DNA from: Platerodrilus igneus
Taxonomy: Eukaryota; Arthropoda; Insecta; Coleoptera; Lycidae
Length of the DNA: 64,000 bases
Direction: 5' to 3'
NCBI GenBank assembly: GCA_036346225.1
Contig: JARFIW010001178.1
Location: forward strand, 3,290,917-3,354,916
Both the position numbers and the translations under genes were made by a program. Of this stretch, positions 23,485 through 34,756 are shown piece by piece (the stretch's first letter is position 1; each line of letters opens with the position of its first letter). Under the pieces are notes generated by a model. The model did not search any database. It was given only the letters and a program-made list of their open reading frames with translations, and was not told the origin of the DNA.

Positions 23485-24950
23485 CCTGAAAATTGTTTTC
23501 AAAGCACTAACTTATAATACATTGATAGGGGATCCAATGTGATTAGTGATTTAAATGCCCTTCATAAACAGAAACCTTTCAGGTTTTGCAGATGTATTTG
23601 CTTTTCTGACATTGTAAGGATCGTAAATGTAGCCAAATTAAGCATAATTCTAACTGAACAAAATTATTTACTAAAAGTCAAGGATATTATTAATTTCATT
23701 AAGAAAGTCATTGTACATGAAAGTATTTCGTCTTATGCTAGGCCCATAATTCACGTGCAAAAAAAAATAGGACTGACCATTTATGCATTGATTTGCAGGC
23801 AAGGTTGCTGTAAAAAATTGTTGCTCACTACCCTGCAAAGGTGGTTTAGAAAGGGTAAATATTTTATTCCGCTTGATATGTTTTTAAGGTTTCATCAAGT
23901 TCCTATTGCTTTTGATTCCATTCCGAAACCGCTTTCATAATGCCAGATGGGCAATATGAGTTTCTTTGGTTATCTTATGGCCTACCCAATAGTCATTCTG
24001 TGTTTCAAATAGCCATCCATCTACCTTTAGGTAATTTGAAATGCATTTGCCATTAGTGTATGTTGATAATAAACTCATATCTTATTTGACCATAGAAGCT
24101 GCATTCACTAAACTAAAACTGGTTTGCAAATGCTTTACGAAAAGCAGAATTCTCAGTCAATATTCGGAAAAATATCTCTTTTTATGAACAAAATTCGCTA
24201 TCCTGATCATGAATATCTTTTGAGGGCATTAGATAGGAAGAAAGTAAAGTTAGAGGAATCAACAAAAGCCCAGTGCCTACAAATGTAAAACAAGTACGAC
24301 AAGTCTTGTTTGGCCAGTTATTTAAAAAAATGTGCACCCACTTTATCTGTTAAAGTTGTTTGTATAACAAATTCAACTAGAAACCACATTCCATTTACTT
24401 GGGACGCAGGTTGTGACAAGGCCAGACTACACATAATTGATGTGTTGATGCAAAAATCATACTGAACACGTAAATGAAGTTAATGCAGGTCCCCATAAAT
24501 TTTAAAAATTGGCGTACCGTTGCTCAGGGTTAGGATAATGAATAAAAACAAATCATCTATTCTTCTAATAATGAAGAATGATACAAAGAGGGTATATAAG
24601 ATTAATAAAGGCATGCTATTTCGAATCATCCCTTGAGGGAATGGTAAGACTTCGCCTACCTAGCTTTCGTACCTTCGAATAATGGATATCATTTGTTAAA
24701 AATTTTCATGACCAAAATCACGTAGGTTGGAAAAAACACCAGCAGTTGTTAAGTTATATTTTTGCTTTCCAAAAGTGACTTGTCATGTTAAGCAACGTTT
24801 GATATGTGTAATTTGTAATAATTGAGCTGGCCCTAAGCAAGGTTTCCTTACTTCTTCCAAAATCTACCAAGCTTTGTTACACTTTATTTTAAAGCTCCCA
24901 TGTATTAGTGTATTAATTTAGGTTTAGGGACTTTTTTAGAACTCTGCGTG
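23485..24950 (+). pseudogene. RT, RNase H and integrase remnant of the old gypsy element
   Basis: The right part of the element split by the two insertions. RT motifs can be followed through many frame changes: KKVIVHESISSYARPIIHVQ (23700-23760), MPDGQYEFLWLSYGLPNS (about 23940), and LVYVDNKL near 24055, where gypsy RTs have YVDD or YLDD. Further right, TWDAGCDKARLHIIDVLMQ (about 24400) belongs to the connection or RNase H region. GLFRIIP-like and NHVGWKKTPAVVKLYF, followed by CVICNN near 24800, correspond to the zinc-binding start of integrase. Heavily decayed, older than the insertions inside it. Confidence 0.65.
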
Positions 24951-24989
24951 GGGAAATTCCCAGCAGATATTAACGATACCACTGAAGCC

Positions 24990-25700
24990 TGTGAGAACTA
25001 CACTAAGTTGTTGTTCACACGGTTGTTGATGTCATGTACTTATCTTTGTGGTCGCTGAAGTGCTGACATAACAATTCTCACATTGGGAACGGTTTGGTTC
25101 CCACCAATACGAGTGAAAGTGCACGAACCCCGGTTGGATGGGGTAGACATGTTATGTGAGAAATGTAGCATAACTCGGAACTTTTCTTGCCGATGTTTTT
25201 TACTGTGCCGTGCTTATCAAGTGTCGACTAATGACAGGCAAAAATCACTCATCCGGTATTTTTGAAAACTATTTGAACCTATACCTGAGAAAAATTTATA
25301 AGTATCTGAACATTTTGAATTCATTGCATGAACTTATAAAAATGCACCTACAGTACATCTATGTGATTAGGTTAAGAAGCTACTTAGGTAAATTTGTGAT
25401 ATATTTGGTTTTTAATATGTGCTTAAGAATGTCTATTATGCATTTATAATGAACACGTGTGTGTAGTATCGTTGAAAACATTCCCGTATAATGTGTAAAG
25501 ACATGTTAATATTTGTTTCTTTAATGTGAATGTGCAGTTACAGTTTTGTTGTAATAAATTATTTTGTGATTATCTATAGGCATGGTTGAGCCTTTGGGTC
25601 ATTTATCATTCAATTTTAAAACCTCCCTTTCAGATAGCAGTTTTAAAAAGGTTCTTTTTAGTGTTTTTATGGTTAAGGTTTGCTTTATGTTTATCATCAT
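24990..25700. other. Interval after the old gypsy remnant
   Basis: Short plus-strand frames at 25083-25265 and 25210-25449 contain several cysteines (LCEKC, CRCFLLC) but match no family I know. This stretch could be the 3' part of the old retrotransposon. I see no LTR. Confidence 0.3.
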
Positions 25701-25714
25701 CTTTTTGTTTTCAA

Positions 25715-25855
25715 CCTTACTTAAAATCGGTTTGATGCAGCTCTATTTTCTGTTCTATTCTGTGCTAGTCTAAAAAGTTCTACATACCCTTCACAACCTA
25801 AATTTCTAATAATTTGACTAATATGGCTTGGTCTAGGTCTTCCTATACTCTTCTA
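25715..25855 (-). pseudogene. LINE (non-LTR) C-terminal fragment, copy 1
   Basis: Read leftward the frame gives RVGRPRPSHISQIIRNLGCE, then GYVELFRLAQNR, the C-terminal tail common in insect non-LTR retrotransposons (GRPR...YI.QI..D.G...Y..L..LA.NR). Only this 3' end is present. A second, longer copy lies at 26515-26800. Confidence 0.55.
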
Positions 25856-25989
25856 TCTTTTTCTTATCTATCTGGCTCTACATAGATATTAGCAACCTGA
25901 TGGTTGTTAAAGAACTATACCATGTTTACATGATTCCCATTTATAAAGAAATGAAATATTACCTGGTTATCCCCTCCAAAAAAGGAAAA

Positions 25990-26480
25990 GTTTTAAATTA
26001 TATGGCATGGTAAGGCTTAAGCAACGAATTGCTACCAACATGCCAGACCGCTAACTAATTGTGAGTTATGTCATCGAGATGTTAATTAAGTTATATGTTA
26101 TGGTAAGGCTTAAGGATCGAATCACTGCTAACATGCCAGACCGCTAACTAATTGTGAATTATGTCATGGTGATGTTTATTAAATTATATGTTTATGGTAA
26201 AGCTTAAGCAACGAATCGCTACCAACATGCCAGATCGCTAACTAATTGGCTAACTACCTGGCTCTACATAGAAATTAGCGACCTGATCGTTGTTAAAAAC
26301 TCCAACATGTTTACATGATTCCCATTTACAAGGAAATGAAATATTACCCAGTTATCACCTCCAAAAAAGGAAAAGTGTTAAATTACATGTTATGGTAGGG
26401 CTTAAGCAACGAATCGCTGCCAACATGCCAGACGGCTAACTGATTGTGGGTTATATCATGGTGACATTTAGTTAACTGGT
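25990..26480. repeat. ~94-bp repeat units between two LINE tails
   Basis: Units beginning ggtaaggcttaagcaacgaa start at 26009, 26102, 26196 and 26394, a period of 93-94 for the first three. The fourth is separated by a second copy of the segment starting ctggctctacatag (25868 and 26256). The block therefore consists of a partial large duplication plus a short tandem array. Confidence 0.7.
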
Positions 26481-26514
26481 TTTTATTTATTTATTTTTGT
26501 TTTGTTTTCGAACT

Positions 26515-26800
26515 TACTTAAGGTTGGTTTCACGCAGCTCTAAATTCTTTTCTATTCTGAGCTAGTCTAAAAAGGTTTACATATCCTTCACAACCTAAAT
26601 CTCTAATAATTTGACTAATATAGCTTTGTTTAGGCCTTCCTACTCTATTTTTATTTGGTAGTCTATAATCTAAGACCTTACTAAATAGTCCCTAATGTCT
26701 TAACTGGTGCCCTATCATTCTATCTCTCCTGACCTTTAATTGTTTCCACTTACAGGGTTCCTCACCTATCCTCCTATAACGACTTCTCAGATAAATTTTA
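26515..26800 (-). pseudogene. LINE (non-LTR) C-terminal fragment, copy 2
   Basis: On the minus strand RRDRMIGHQLRH, then LFSKVLDYRLPNKNRVGRPK, QSYISQIIRDLGCEGYVNLF and RLAQNRKEFRAA with a stop. This is the usual end of insect LINE ORF2 after the RT domain. The RT itself is absent, so this is a 5'-truncated remnant. It shares its last part with the fragment at 25715-25855. Confidence 0.65.
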
Positions 26801-27495
26801 AGCAAGAATCACACTACTGATCTCAGGATTTGGCATCCTCTTGTTATTCTTTTTAGGACTTTTCTCTAGGAACCTTGCGAGATTAGGTTGGCATCCAAGA
26901 TACTTCTCGATTAAGACATATTTCACACCCAATAGCCTTCTTGGACCCCCTTCAAACACTTGCACCACCCGGCCCACTAAGTTAGTTGTCAACCATTTTT
27001 GTTAGTACAGTCGAGGTTTTCTGTATTTTACTGAAACACTATTTTTAACAAAGTACTCCACAGAGTTTTTTCTGTAGATTACGGGCTAGATTTTCTGAGG
27101 TCGAAGCTGTATGTAACAATTTATTAGATAACGTTTGCTTGTTGTTCTATTGCAGATTATTATTCTTATAATTTTAGAAATTTTCTTTGTAAGAAAAACG
27201 AGAATCAATTTGCCCGAACGACAGTAGCTTTGTTTCAACAGTTTATCAAAACATCGATGCTTATGTTAGTTTTCCAGTTTTTAAAACTTGTAAGAAATTA
27301 AATACATTTATGGCACTAGAAGAATACATTTTCAAATCTAAAAACTACTTAAAATATGTCTTAATGTGGGATTAAACCATTAACATGACAGCCAACTAAT
27401 AATTGTGCTCGTTTCAGCAATTTCAAGACAACCTATTTTTACTAAAACAGTAATTTTAATTTCCATAATTTTAACCCTTGTATGAAAAGTAAAAA
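26801..27495. other. AT-rich interval without a recognised gene
   Basis: A minus-strand frame at 26798-26992 continues upstream of the LINE tail but has no recognised motif. No other feature is seen before the hairpin at 27496. Confidence 0.35.
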
Positions 27496-27621
27496 TAGTA
27501 TATTATTCAACGAGCGAGTTATGATAGCCATTACTCATTTGGAAGATTTGCACAGCGAGCCCTGATGGGCTCGTGGCATAATCCGAATGAGTAATGTCCA
27601 TAACTCGTGAGTAGAATACTA
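27496..27621. repeat. Small hairpin element, family member 2
   Basis: The arms begin tagtatattattcaacgagc on the left and, on the complement, tagtattctactcacgag on the right. The centre is a perfect cgagccc/gggctcg stem around tgat (27557-27574). The arms match the hairpin at 12722-12774 and resemble the one at 58483-58592. Confidence 0.65.
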
Positions 27622-28874
27622 TAATTTTCCCATGACTACACAAGTCTTCATTATCAGATATTTTCTAAACGTTTTAACTAATATCGCAAACACTGACAAG
27701 CAAAAATTTATTTGTTAAAGTGTAACACCCTACTTTGCACGGTACAAAAATTATACCTCGCGGATTATGAAGAATGAAGGTTTCCACTGATTGGTCATAG
27801 GTATTGGATTATGATCATAATCCATGATCTGGATGTTCCTGATTGGTTAAAGGTGTTGGATTATGAATTCATATACATGTACAGAATAATGAGTACTATT
27901 AGTAACCCATTCGTAAATACATAACAAATGCATTATTGGATAGTTGTGGAAAAAATAAGTAATAAGATGGTTGTGTGTGGTCAATATTAGTAGATTGAAA
28001 AGTTGTGTGCTCCCTTTACAAAAAATAGTATTCAAGGCTTTACTATTTTCACTGTTCTAATTCTTAGTATATCACGGCAAAACTAACTTATGGTAAAGTG
28101 ACATGAATATATGAAACAAAAATATATGAATATATTCATTCGTGGTCAATTGAAATGTGGCAGCTCGCTTATAAATACAGTGTTAATTTTATTATAATTT
28201 TATAGTGCACATTGGTAAGTATCTATTTTTGACATGCAGATATCTGTCATGGATGAAACGGCTATACAAAATGCCACAACAGTGAAATCAGCTAGAGATA
28301 ATACATATATAATAATAATCATCTATACATAGTGTATAATTTTACACTACTAATAATCAATTTGTAACTGCAAATGATAGTACTAAACAATGCTACATGC
28401 TGTTCAATAAATTGTTAGGTATAGGAAAATGTTTAAATTTATTTTAAAGTTCTTTTTGTCTGGTCCTACAAGTTTTAACCGAAAATACTTTAACATCTCT
28501 ATCCACCATTGTACTATGTTAAAAACAACTTATTTCCGATGTTTTAATAGCGTCTCGTCCTGAAATATCAGATTTTGTCATCATGGCTGTATGTCGCAAA
28601 TATCCAAAGTTCTGAGCATGTTCTTGTATGATTAAATTATTCCATTCTACATGTTTTATGTCCAAATTTTTCAACAAATGTAAACATGAGATATTTGTTG
28701 TACATGTAATTCTACAGATGAGGAAACTACTGCAAGCTATCCATGTGGGAAATGTGAGAATTAAATTTGTAATATATTTTCAAGCATAACAGTTTCAGAT
28801 ATAAAATATATACAGTTGAGGAAGCGGGTACTGATGTTTCAATCTAATGATCATAATTGTGATCTACAGTCTAT
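27622..28874. other. Interval with a palindromic ggattatgatcataatcc site
   Basis: Contains the perfect 18-base palindrome around 27806-27823 and a minus-strand open stretch at about 28545-28690 (WNNLIIQEHAQNFGYLRHTA) that I do not recognise. It may be a fragment of an unlisted element. No ends or splice sites are convincing. Confidence 0.3.
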
Positions 28875-29343
28875 TGTTACGTGCCATTGCCACTTAAACA
28901 TTGTTTTAGGTTAGTTTTTGGTGTACGGAAGTTTCCCGCCATATTTTCAAATACGCGAGACGCGGGAATTTTTAAATAGACTAGGCGGTGCTTCCGATAC
29001 GTCAGAGTAGTGAGCTTGCGCAGTGTGCTTATCCCTAGAAGGGTAGAGCAATACTAGACAAGGAGTGGGGAGAGGTTTGGGTGACGTCCTGAATCGTGGC
29101 TGTTCTCTTTTGATCTTCAAGTGAAATAGTCGTGCCGGTATCGTGTCTTGTCTTACTATGTAGATTCCCTTGTCTTGCTTATCTTTGTTTGTCTTTCCTT
29201 AATTAACCTATTCCTGTCGTTCCACTACATTTAGGACTGATATGACCTGGAGCAGCCCACGACCCGATGTCCATGCTCAGCTAACAGCACCGGAGCAGAG
29301 GCCTACCGTAGCGCGATTTCCTGCCGGATGCCTGATTTTTGAT
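28875..29343 (+). promoter_or_regulatory. Repeated promoter-plus-first-exon module, copy 1
   Basis: Starts TGTTACGTGCC, passes through a less AT-rich region with gcgggaattt-type motifs, and ends in a short open frame (MTWSSPRPDVHAQL...) at a GTAAGT splice donor (29344). A diverged copy occurs in reverse orientation at 45303-45710, with the same start, a shared cctgtcgttcc segment, the shared peptide core SSPRP and a GTGAGT donor. TG at the start suggests an LTR of a retroelement whose transcript is spliced. A duplicated host first exon is the alternative. Confidence 0.5.
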
Positions 29344-29459
29344 GTAAGTAGATTTTTAGCTAAATTGTTTGCCTTTATCGTGTTTAATTTTTATATTGCT
29401 AATTATTGCGCAATATACCTTTTGTATCGGTGACGTCATGGTGGTTGGCTACGCGAAAC

Positions 29460-29860
29460 CTGTAAAAGGGGTTTGCGCTTTCCTCCGCTAGAGGCGTCAC
29501 TCGCTTTATTCATTGCGTTGCGCGATGTATCTTATGAACTTTGGTAACTGTATTACCGGCTTTTAGGAACTATCTATCACCATATAAATGTTTCACCATC
29601 TAAAGTGTAATACTATATATCAGCAAGATGATAAATTAAAACAGTTATTTGAGAAAATGAAGAAATTTGAATCATTCATGATAACATCCATAACAGGAGT
29701 AAGGGAAGAAATCAACAAATTCATAGGAAATAACCCCACTTTACCAAATGTTTTTGACATTGTCAGATATGATTGACAAAAATGTCGAACGTAATTGAAA
29801 GTTAGGTTGATGTATAGTTGTGCACACGATTTAGATTTGTAAATTTTTTAATTGTCGTCA
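29460..29860. other. Short ORF region, no recognised gene
   Basis: A 62-codon frame at 29588-29776 (MFHHLKCNTIYQQDDKLKQL) is lysine-rich and possibly helical, with no known motif. It lies downstream of the splice donor at 29344 and could be a later exon of that module, but no acceptor is clearly better than chance. Confidence 0.25.
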
Positions 29861-29937
29861 TCGGACTCGATGGTGTAATTGGAAAACGCATGCTCCTAGA
29901 CAAACTAAAAATATAGGTTCGAGTCCTGTCCAAGACC
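29861..29937 (+). tRNA. tRNA-like sequence, probably a pseudogene or SINE head
   Basis: Contains a Pol III A-box-like tggtgtaattgg (29871-29882) and a perfect B-box ggttcgagtcc (29916-29926). The D-stem (gtgt/acgc) and T-stem (atagg/cctgt) can pair. The acceptor stem pairs poorly and the anticodon arm is not clean, so it is unlikely to be a working tRNA gene. Confidence 0.35.
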
Positions 29938-29939
29938 TT

Positions 29940-32036
29940 ATATTTTCTATCTTTCAATTATTAGCTCGATTTCAAATGATCATTTGGGCTTTGCATAAAA
30001 GTCCAAGTTATTATTTCATCTTATATACGTTAGTATTTATCAACTTACCTAATATATATTGCTCTGCACTGCTGATGATTTATTGTAGTACACGATTATA
30101 AGCAAATACTGCCACAAAGTCAGCGTATACAAAACGTAGTTGTGGAACTGTGTATATATTTTATTCCTTTATAAAAATATAATGCTCTGAAGCTTTATTA
30201 AAAATGTTTAAGTTGTAAAGAAAACAGTTCTTAAAATTTATCAAGTAGACAGACTCGAAAATAAAATATAAAAACTTTTCAAGAAACAATTAATTGGAAC
30301 AATTTATTTGCTTGAATTTATGAGCTGTGAGAAATAAAACATCACACACCGGAAGATTCAGGCAAATTTTTATAACCGGAGATAACAGTTGTTGATGCTT
30401 CAAATTCATTTTTTTAAATATAACAGCAATTTAAATGTTTTTATTTTAGTAAGTAGTCACAAGTATTCTCATTTTGTCATATTTTTAATTTTTGATGTAT
30501 AACAAATAATATTGTGAATGTGTAGTGATCCGTAGTTTTCTTAAGTCGATTCTCATTGGTTGATAATTATTGCAAATATTATAGTGTATATTTTGATATT
30601 TACAGGTATTTTTGAACAGCGCGGTAACCACTTTCAGGTTTCCGAATGCACTCTGTGGCGTCAAAATTTGCCGTTATAAGAGTGCGGAGAACTGGGGCGA
30701 GCTCTCTCGTCTACAAGCTTTAACCTGCTTCTTGAGACTTTGCTTCAGCATTTCAAAATGGAAGGTCGAAAAGCTTCATTTGGCGGTTTTATTAAAGATA
30801 ATGTTTTTAATTATATTCTATTTTTAAGTTATCTGATTGCATCGAAGCTTTAGTAATTATTTGATATTATTTTGTTTGTGTTTTAAGATAGTATTTGATT
30901 TAATCATAAAATTGTCATGTGTATTTTGTTTGTAATTTTTAATCCACATGGCCTGTTTAATTTTTGAAATGCAGGTTTATCTAGCTGATGTCATCATAGT
31001 AATAATTCAACGTTTGCTTACTAGATTGAATATATTCTGTTCATAAGCATTTATGAAAATTTACAGAGCCTGAATCTGGGCTTGTATTTCTGTTGAATTT
31101 GGTATGTATTTGCTACCAACATATTTTATAATTTGTGTTCAATGTTCTAATAACCTGTTATGATTATGTATTTGCTTATTTCAGTTTTTAGTTGTGCGTT
31201 TATAGTTGCATAATTCATGTCTCGATTTTAAAACCTAACCATAAGTTAATTTGATGTGATATCTATCAGTAACTAATATTGAAATTTAGTTATTTTTGTT
31301 ACGATGTGATTATAGTGAACCTCTGCCATGACCCCATTAATTGACGCGTTTGCATTGTGACTATATAGGAGATGGTCTATTCAATTTGTACCCTTTGTAT
31401 AGCATACGTTTATGTTTATTTATAAATGTTGTTTGTCGATGTACTTGTAGTGATGTTTATATGCAATTGATAGAATGTTTAGTCATCGTGAACCATATTG
31501 TCAAACGGGCTGGAAGCTTGATGGGTTGTATGGTAAGCGCGTATGTTTTAACCTTTGTTGAATTTACTAACATTTTATGTCCGTATCTTCCCGGTATTCT
31601 TCCTCTTCAACTTCCGCCAGGTAGTAATGGCTCAGCCGTCCCTGGTATCTCCCAGAAAGGACTAGCTGGACTACACTAACATTTCTTCGGTTGTCATATG
31701 TAGTATGTCCGAGTAGCAGTTGACATCCCGTAATAGTAAAAGTACCCAAGGTGTTTGTTCGCCACCTCATTCTTGGGGAAGTGTGAATGTGCAGTTAGAA
31801 GTGCAAAGTTGTTGAGGTTTTATCTACCGATACTCTTTCCTCAGGTTTAACCCTGGGAGTCCGGTACTGTTTGCTCTTGTAATTCGTGTATAATTGATGG
31901 TAACCTAATTTTGAGGTTATCGTATAATAAAGTAGGGATGCTAACTTTGGTAGTTTTATTTCAAATCTTCCTGCCTTAACGCCATCTCAGTTTGTATATT
32001 TAGGTTATGTTTCGATCACAATGTAGGTGTCAGTAG
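29940..32036. other. AT-rich interval without a recognised gene
   Basis: Contains frames at 30612-30827 (+) and 31341-31679 (+) with no recognised domain and no codon signature I can defend. No transposon ends are identified. Confidence 0.35.
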
Positions 32037-32560
32037 TGTAACACCCAAGAACATTTATAAATTAATTTAAATTTCAAATGATATTTTCGGCCAATCACAA
32101 ACAATCCTATCTAAAATGTAACCTATCACTGACCAGAATTAAGATAATTACCCAATCCTAGTTCGACTTTGGGTGACAATTGACACTTTAAATGAACATA
32201 ACCTATCAACTGATATCTAACATCTTGTGAAATTGAGAAGATTTTAAATTAAGGCTCCAAAGGAAATGCTAGTTTGTTCTAGAGAATTCGAAACCGGAAG
32301 TACGTAATAATTCGTGATATCTATAAAAATATTCACAGGAAATACTGTAGAATATTGCAGAATAACTTAAATTTAAATATAGGGTAGTTTCAATTAGCAA
32401 TGGCAATAATAAAAGTGAATTTAAACCATTAACCTAAAAGCACATGTAGGGATGATGTACGATTGTGAAATATGTAAGATTTTTGATTGGCTAAAACAGT
32501 CACGTGAATAAGGGTATATAAATATGGGAAGTGGAAAAATTCAGAGACGCGACACACAAA
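32037..32560 (+). promoter_or_regulatory. Possible LTR start with TATA promoter
   Basis: TGTAACACCC at 32037 is a common retroelement LTR start. A well-formed TATA box (ggtatataaatatggg, about 32512-32527) follows a cacgtg E-box near 32502. This looks like the U3 and promoter part of an LTR, possibly of the BEL/Pao-like element whose leader is at 33936. The 3' limit of the LTR is unclear. Confidence 0.4.
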
Positions 32561-33100
32561 GACTCACCACAAAAAAAGACAAAAGGTATGAAAGAAGGTA
32601 CGAAATGAAAACTAACTAGCCCAAAGCTAGTGTGGGGTACGTGGCAAGGTCGCATAGCAATTTTTTATATGCCCGCTGTAAATTAAAGTAATGTTTAGTG
32701 AACAAATATAAGAATTAGTATGTTTATTACGGGAAGAATAGTGAATTTAAGTAGTGGATAAAGAACACATAAGTTCGGCTCGTAAAGGAAAAGTAAATCG
32801 TAATAAATTTAAGTATAATCAAAAACGAAATGGTTCAGCTGTAAGTCGGCTAATGGTAGTAAGTGCAGGTTTATTAACTGCAAAGAAAATGATACTTAAC
32901 CACACCTATATGGTTCATTATTGATTGATTGTGGAAGTTCGGATTTTGGAAGCTCAATTCCAAACCAAGTTGGTACAGGAGTAGAGAGATATCAAGAGTT
33001 TCGAGCACAAAATTTATCAACAACCGTGTTAAGCACTATCAACCCTGGTGAGGATAAGTTACCTCGGAGGCATTGTAGAGATGGGAGTAACAGTGGGTAT

Positions 33101-33103
<3 letters not shown>

Positions 33104-33147
<44 letters not shown>
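33104..33147. repeat. (TA)n microsatellite
   Basis: About 22 uninterrupted TA units. The long Tyr/Ile frames across it are artefacts. Confidence 0.95.
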
Positions 33148-33150
<3 letters not shown>

Positions 33151-33935
33151 TTTACATGAATATGTTAAGTTGCTAGATTAAGGTTGGAATTTTTGGACAT
33201 TATTATTGTTACCGATTATTATTGTGAATTTTGTGTAGAATATCAAGAATTATTGGGTATGTTTAAGTTGAAGCCAATTTGTTTTAACTGTAGAATTTGC
33301 AGTGCTTAGTACAAAATATAACCACCCGGCTTAAAGTACCTTTAGTTAAGTAAGAGATATTTTTTCTTATTGCACTCACGTATGTCAATATAGTAAATGT
33401 AAATAGTTAGATCACCATATTAAAGATTATTAAATTCATTACTTAATACGAATGTTGAGATATATATTCCTATTAAAAGGGGTTTGGTGAAATACATTTA
33501 GGTACAGATACTTTGTAAACTTATGGGTAAGTTAACCCACCAGTATCGGTTTCAGAGTTCAAGGCCTAACCCCCCTTGACATATCCATGTACTCTCCGCT
33601 GTAGAGTAGCCGAGGCGTTTGAGGGAAGTAGTGTGAAGACTATTGGATCAGACATAGTTGACAACTTTATGGAATAGGTAAGTGGACCCTTGTATTGCAA
33701 TTTTGAACCACAAAAAGTGATATAGAGTTGGCATTCGATTATATATGTATTAGGTAACTCGTTCCTTGTTTCTTTGACTGCTACTTAGGTCAGGGAAGGA
33801 GGGCAAAGTGTTACAGTAGCTACAGCCACTAAACGACTCGATCACAGCGAGGTATTGTCAAGAGAGGGCATTCTTCTGTTCGCAGGTTGGTTAGAGTACA
33901 AATTTGTTGCTGTTACTAGGATCGTTACATTACAG

Positions 33936-33955
33936 TTTGGTGCCGTGACCAGGAT
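33936..33955 (+). promoter_or_regulatory. BEL/Pao-type leader and primer-site motif
   Basis: The sequence tttggtgccgtgaccaggat closely resembles the TTTGGTGCCGTGACC leader found directly after the 5' LTR of BEL/Pao elements. It follows ...gttacattaca, a plausible LTR end. No BEL gag is readable behind it, so this would be a truncated copy. Confidence 0.45.
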
Positions 33956-34263
33956 ACATTACAAATCTCAGACTTTTTTGGACAGTTGGCATAGGATTGT
34001 TTGGTTTATTGATGATGTGTTTACAACTAGTAGTAGTTGCCTTCCTACTTTTCCCTACATTATTGGTTTTACGCAGGGGTATATGTAAAACTGCTGCCGA
34101 TTTGTTTGGCTTATGGGCTAATTCACAAAGGAGGGCTCAACCGTAACAACAGTAGATTGTATTTGAATAAATTCCAGGAATCAATTAATTTGAAAACATA
34201 CGTATTCGAAACAAACGAGCAGGTTTTGCACAAAGGTTAAATCTTTTATTACCAAAAAGTCAC

Positions 34264-34391
34264 AGTTAAATGGACTGAAAACATCTATAAATAAGGCATA
34301 TGCAGTTAATTAGACTTGTGAACAGTGAGTAATAAAGACCTTTATTATTACTTGTTTTAAATTAAAGAAACGCGGTAGCAGTAGCACGCTT

Positions 34392-34435
<44 letters not shown>

Positions 34436-34572
34436 AATACGTATTGTAATAATTTGCATATTGTGTGACGTCATTGACAATTGGTAACAGTTGGTAACGA
34501 TATTACCTAATGTGGAAACTACGCGACAATTGTCAATGACGTCACACAATATGCAAATTATTACAATACGTA

Positions 34573-34626
<54 letters not shown>

Positions 34627-34756
34627 AAACGAGCTACTGCTACCGCGTTTCTTTAACTTAAAAACAAGTAATAACAAACGTCTTTATTACTCACTGTTCA
34701 CAAGTCTAATTAACAGTATATGCCTTGTTTATAGATGTTTTCAGTCCACTTAACAA
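34264..34756. repeat. Large palindrome with TA runs in both arms
   Basis: Outer arms at 34264-34393 and 34625-34756 are about 93% complementary (shared core gaacagtgagtaataaagac). Each is followed inward by a (TA)n run (34394-34431 and 34580-34624). Inner arms at 34430-34483 and 34526-34580 are nearly perfect and both include tgacgtca, and the loop is about 42 bases. The arms are about 215 bases each. No gene is inside. It looks like a fold-back element, or two nested inverted-repeat elements. Confidence 0.9.

Larger units (their letters stand above)
8000..24990 (+). mobile_element. Old gypsy-type retrotransposon split by two later insertions
   Basis: Pieces of one plus-strand gag-pol lie on either side of two younger elements: the gag knuckle and protease start at about 8400-8778, the protease end at 12889-13001, and RT, RNase H and integrase remnants at 23485-24950. 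The breaks coincide with target duplications (ttcctaga around the hAT element, atat around the 10.5-kb gypsy element), so removing the insertions rejoins one reading unit. I cannot find its LTRs, and the outer limits are approximate. Confidence 0.65.

Noticed and set aside
29861..29937. Functional tRNA gene
   Set aside because: The B box is perfect, but the acceptor stem pairs badly and the anticodon arm is unclear. Kept only as tRNA-like.
31341..31679. 112-codon frame with a proline/glycine-rich end
   Set aside because: No family resemblance and poor coding character; left as part of an unannotated interval.
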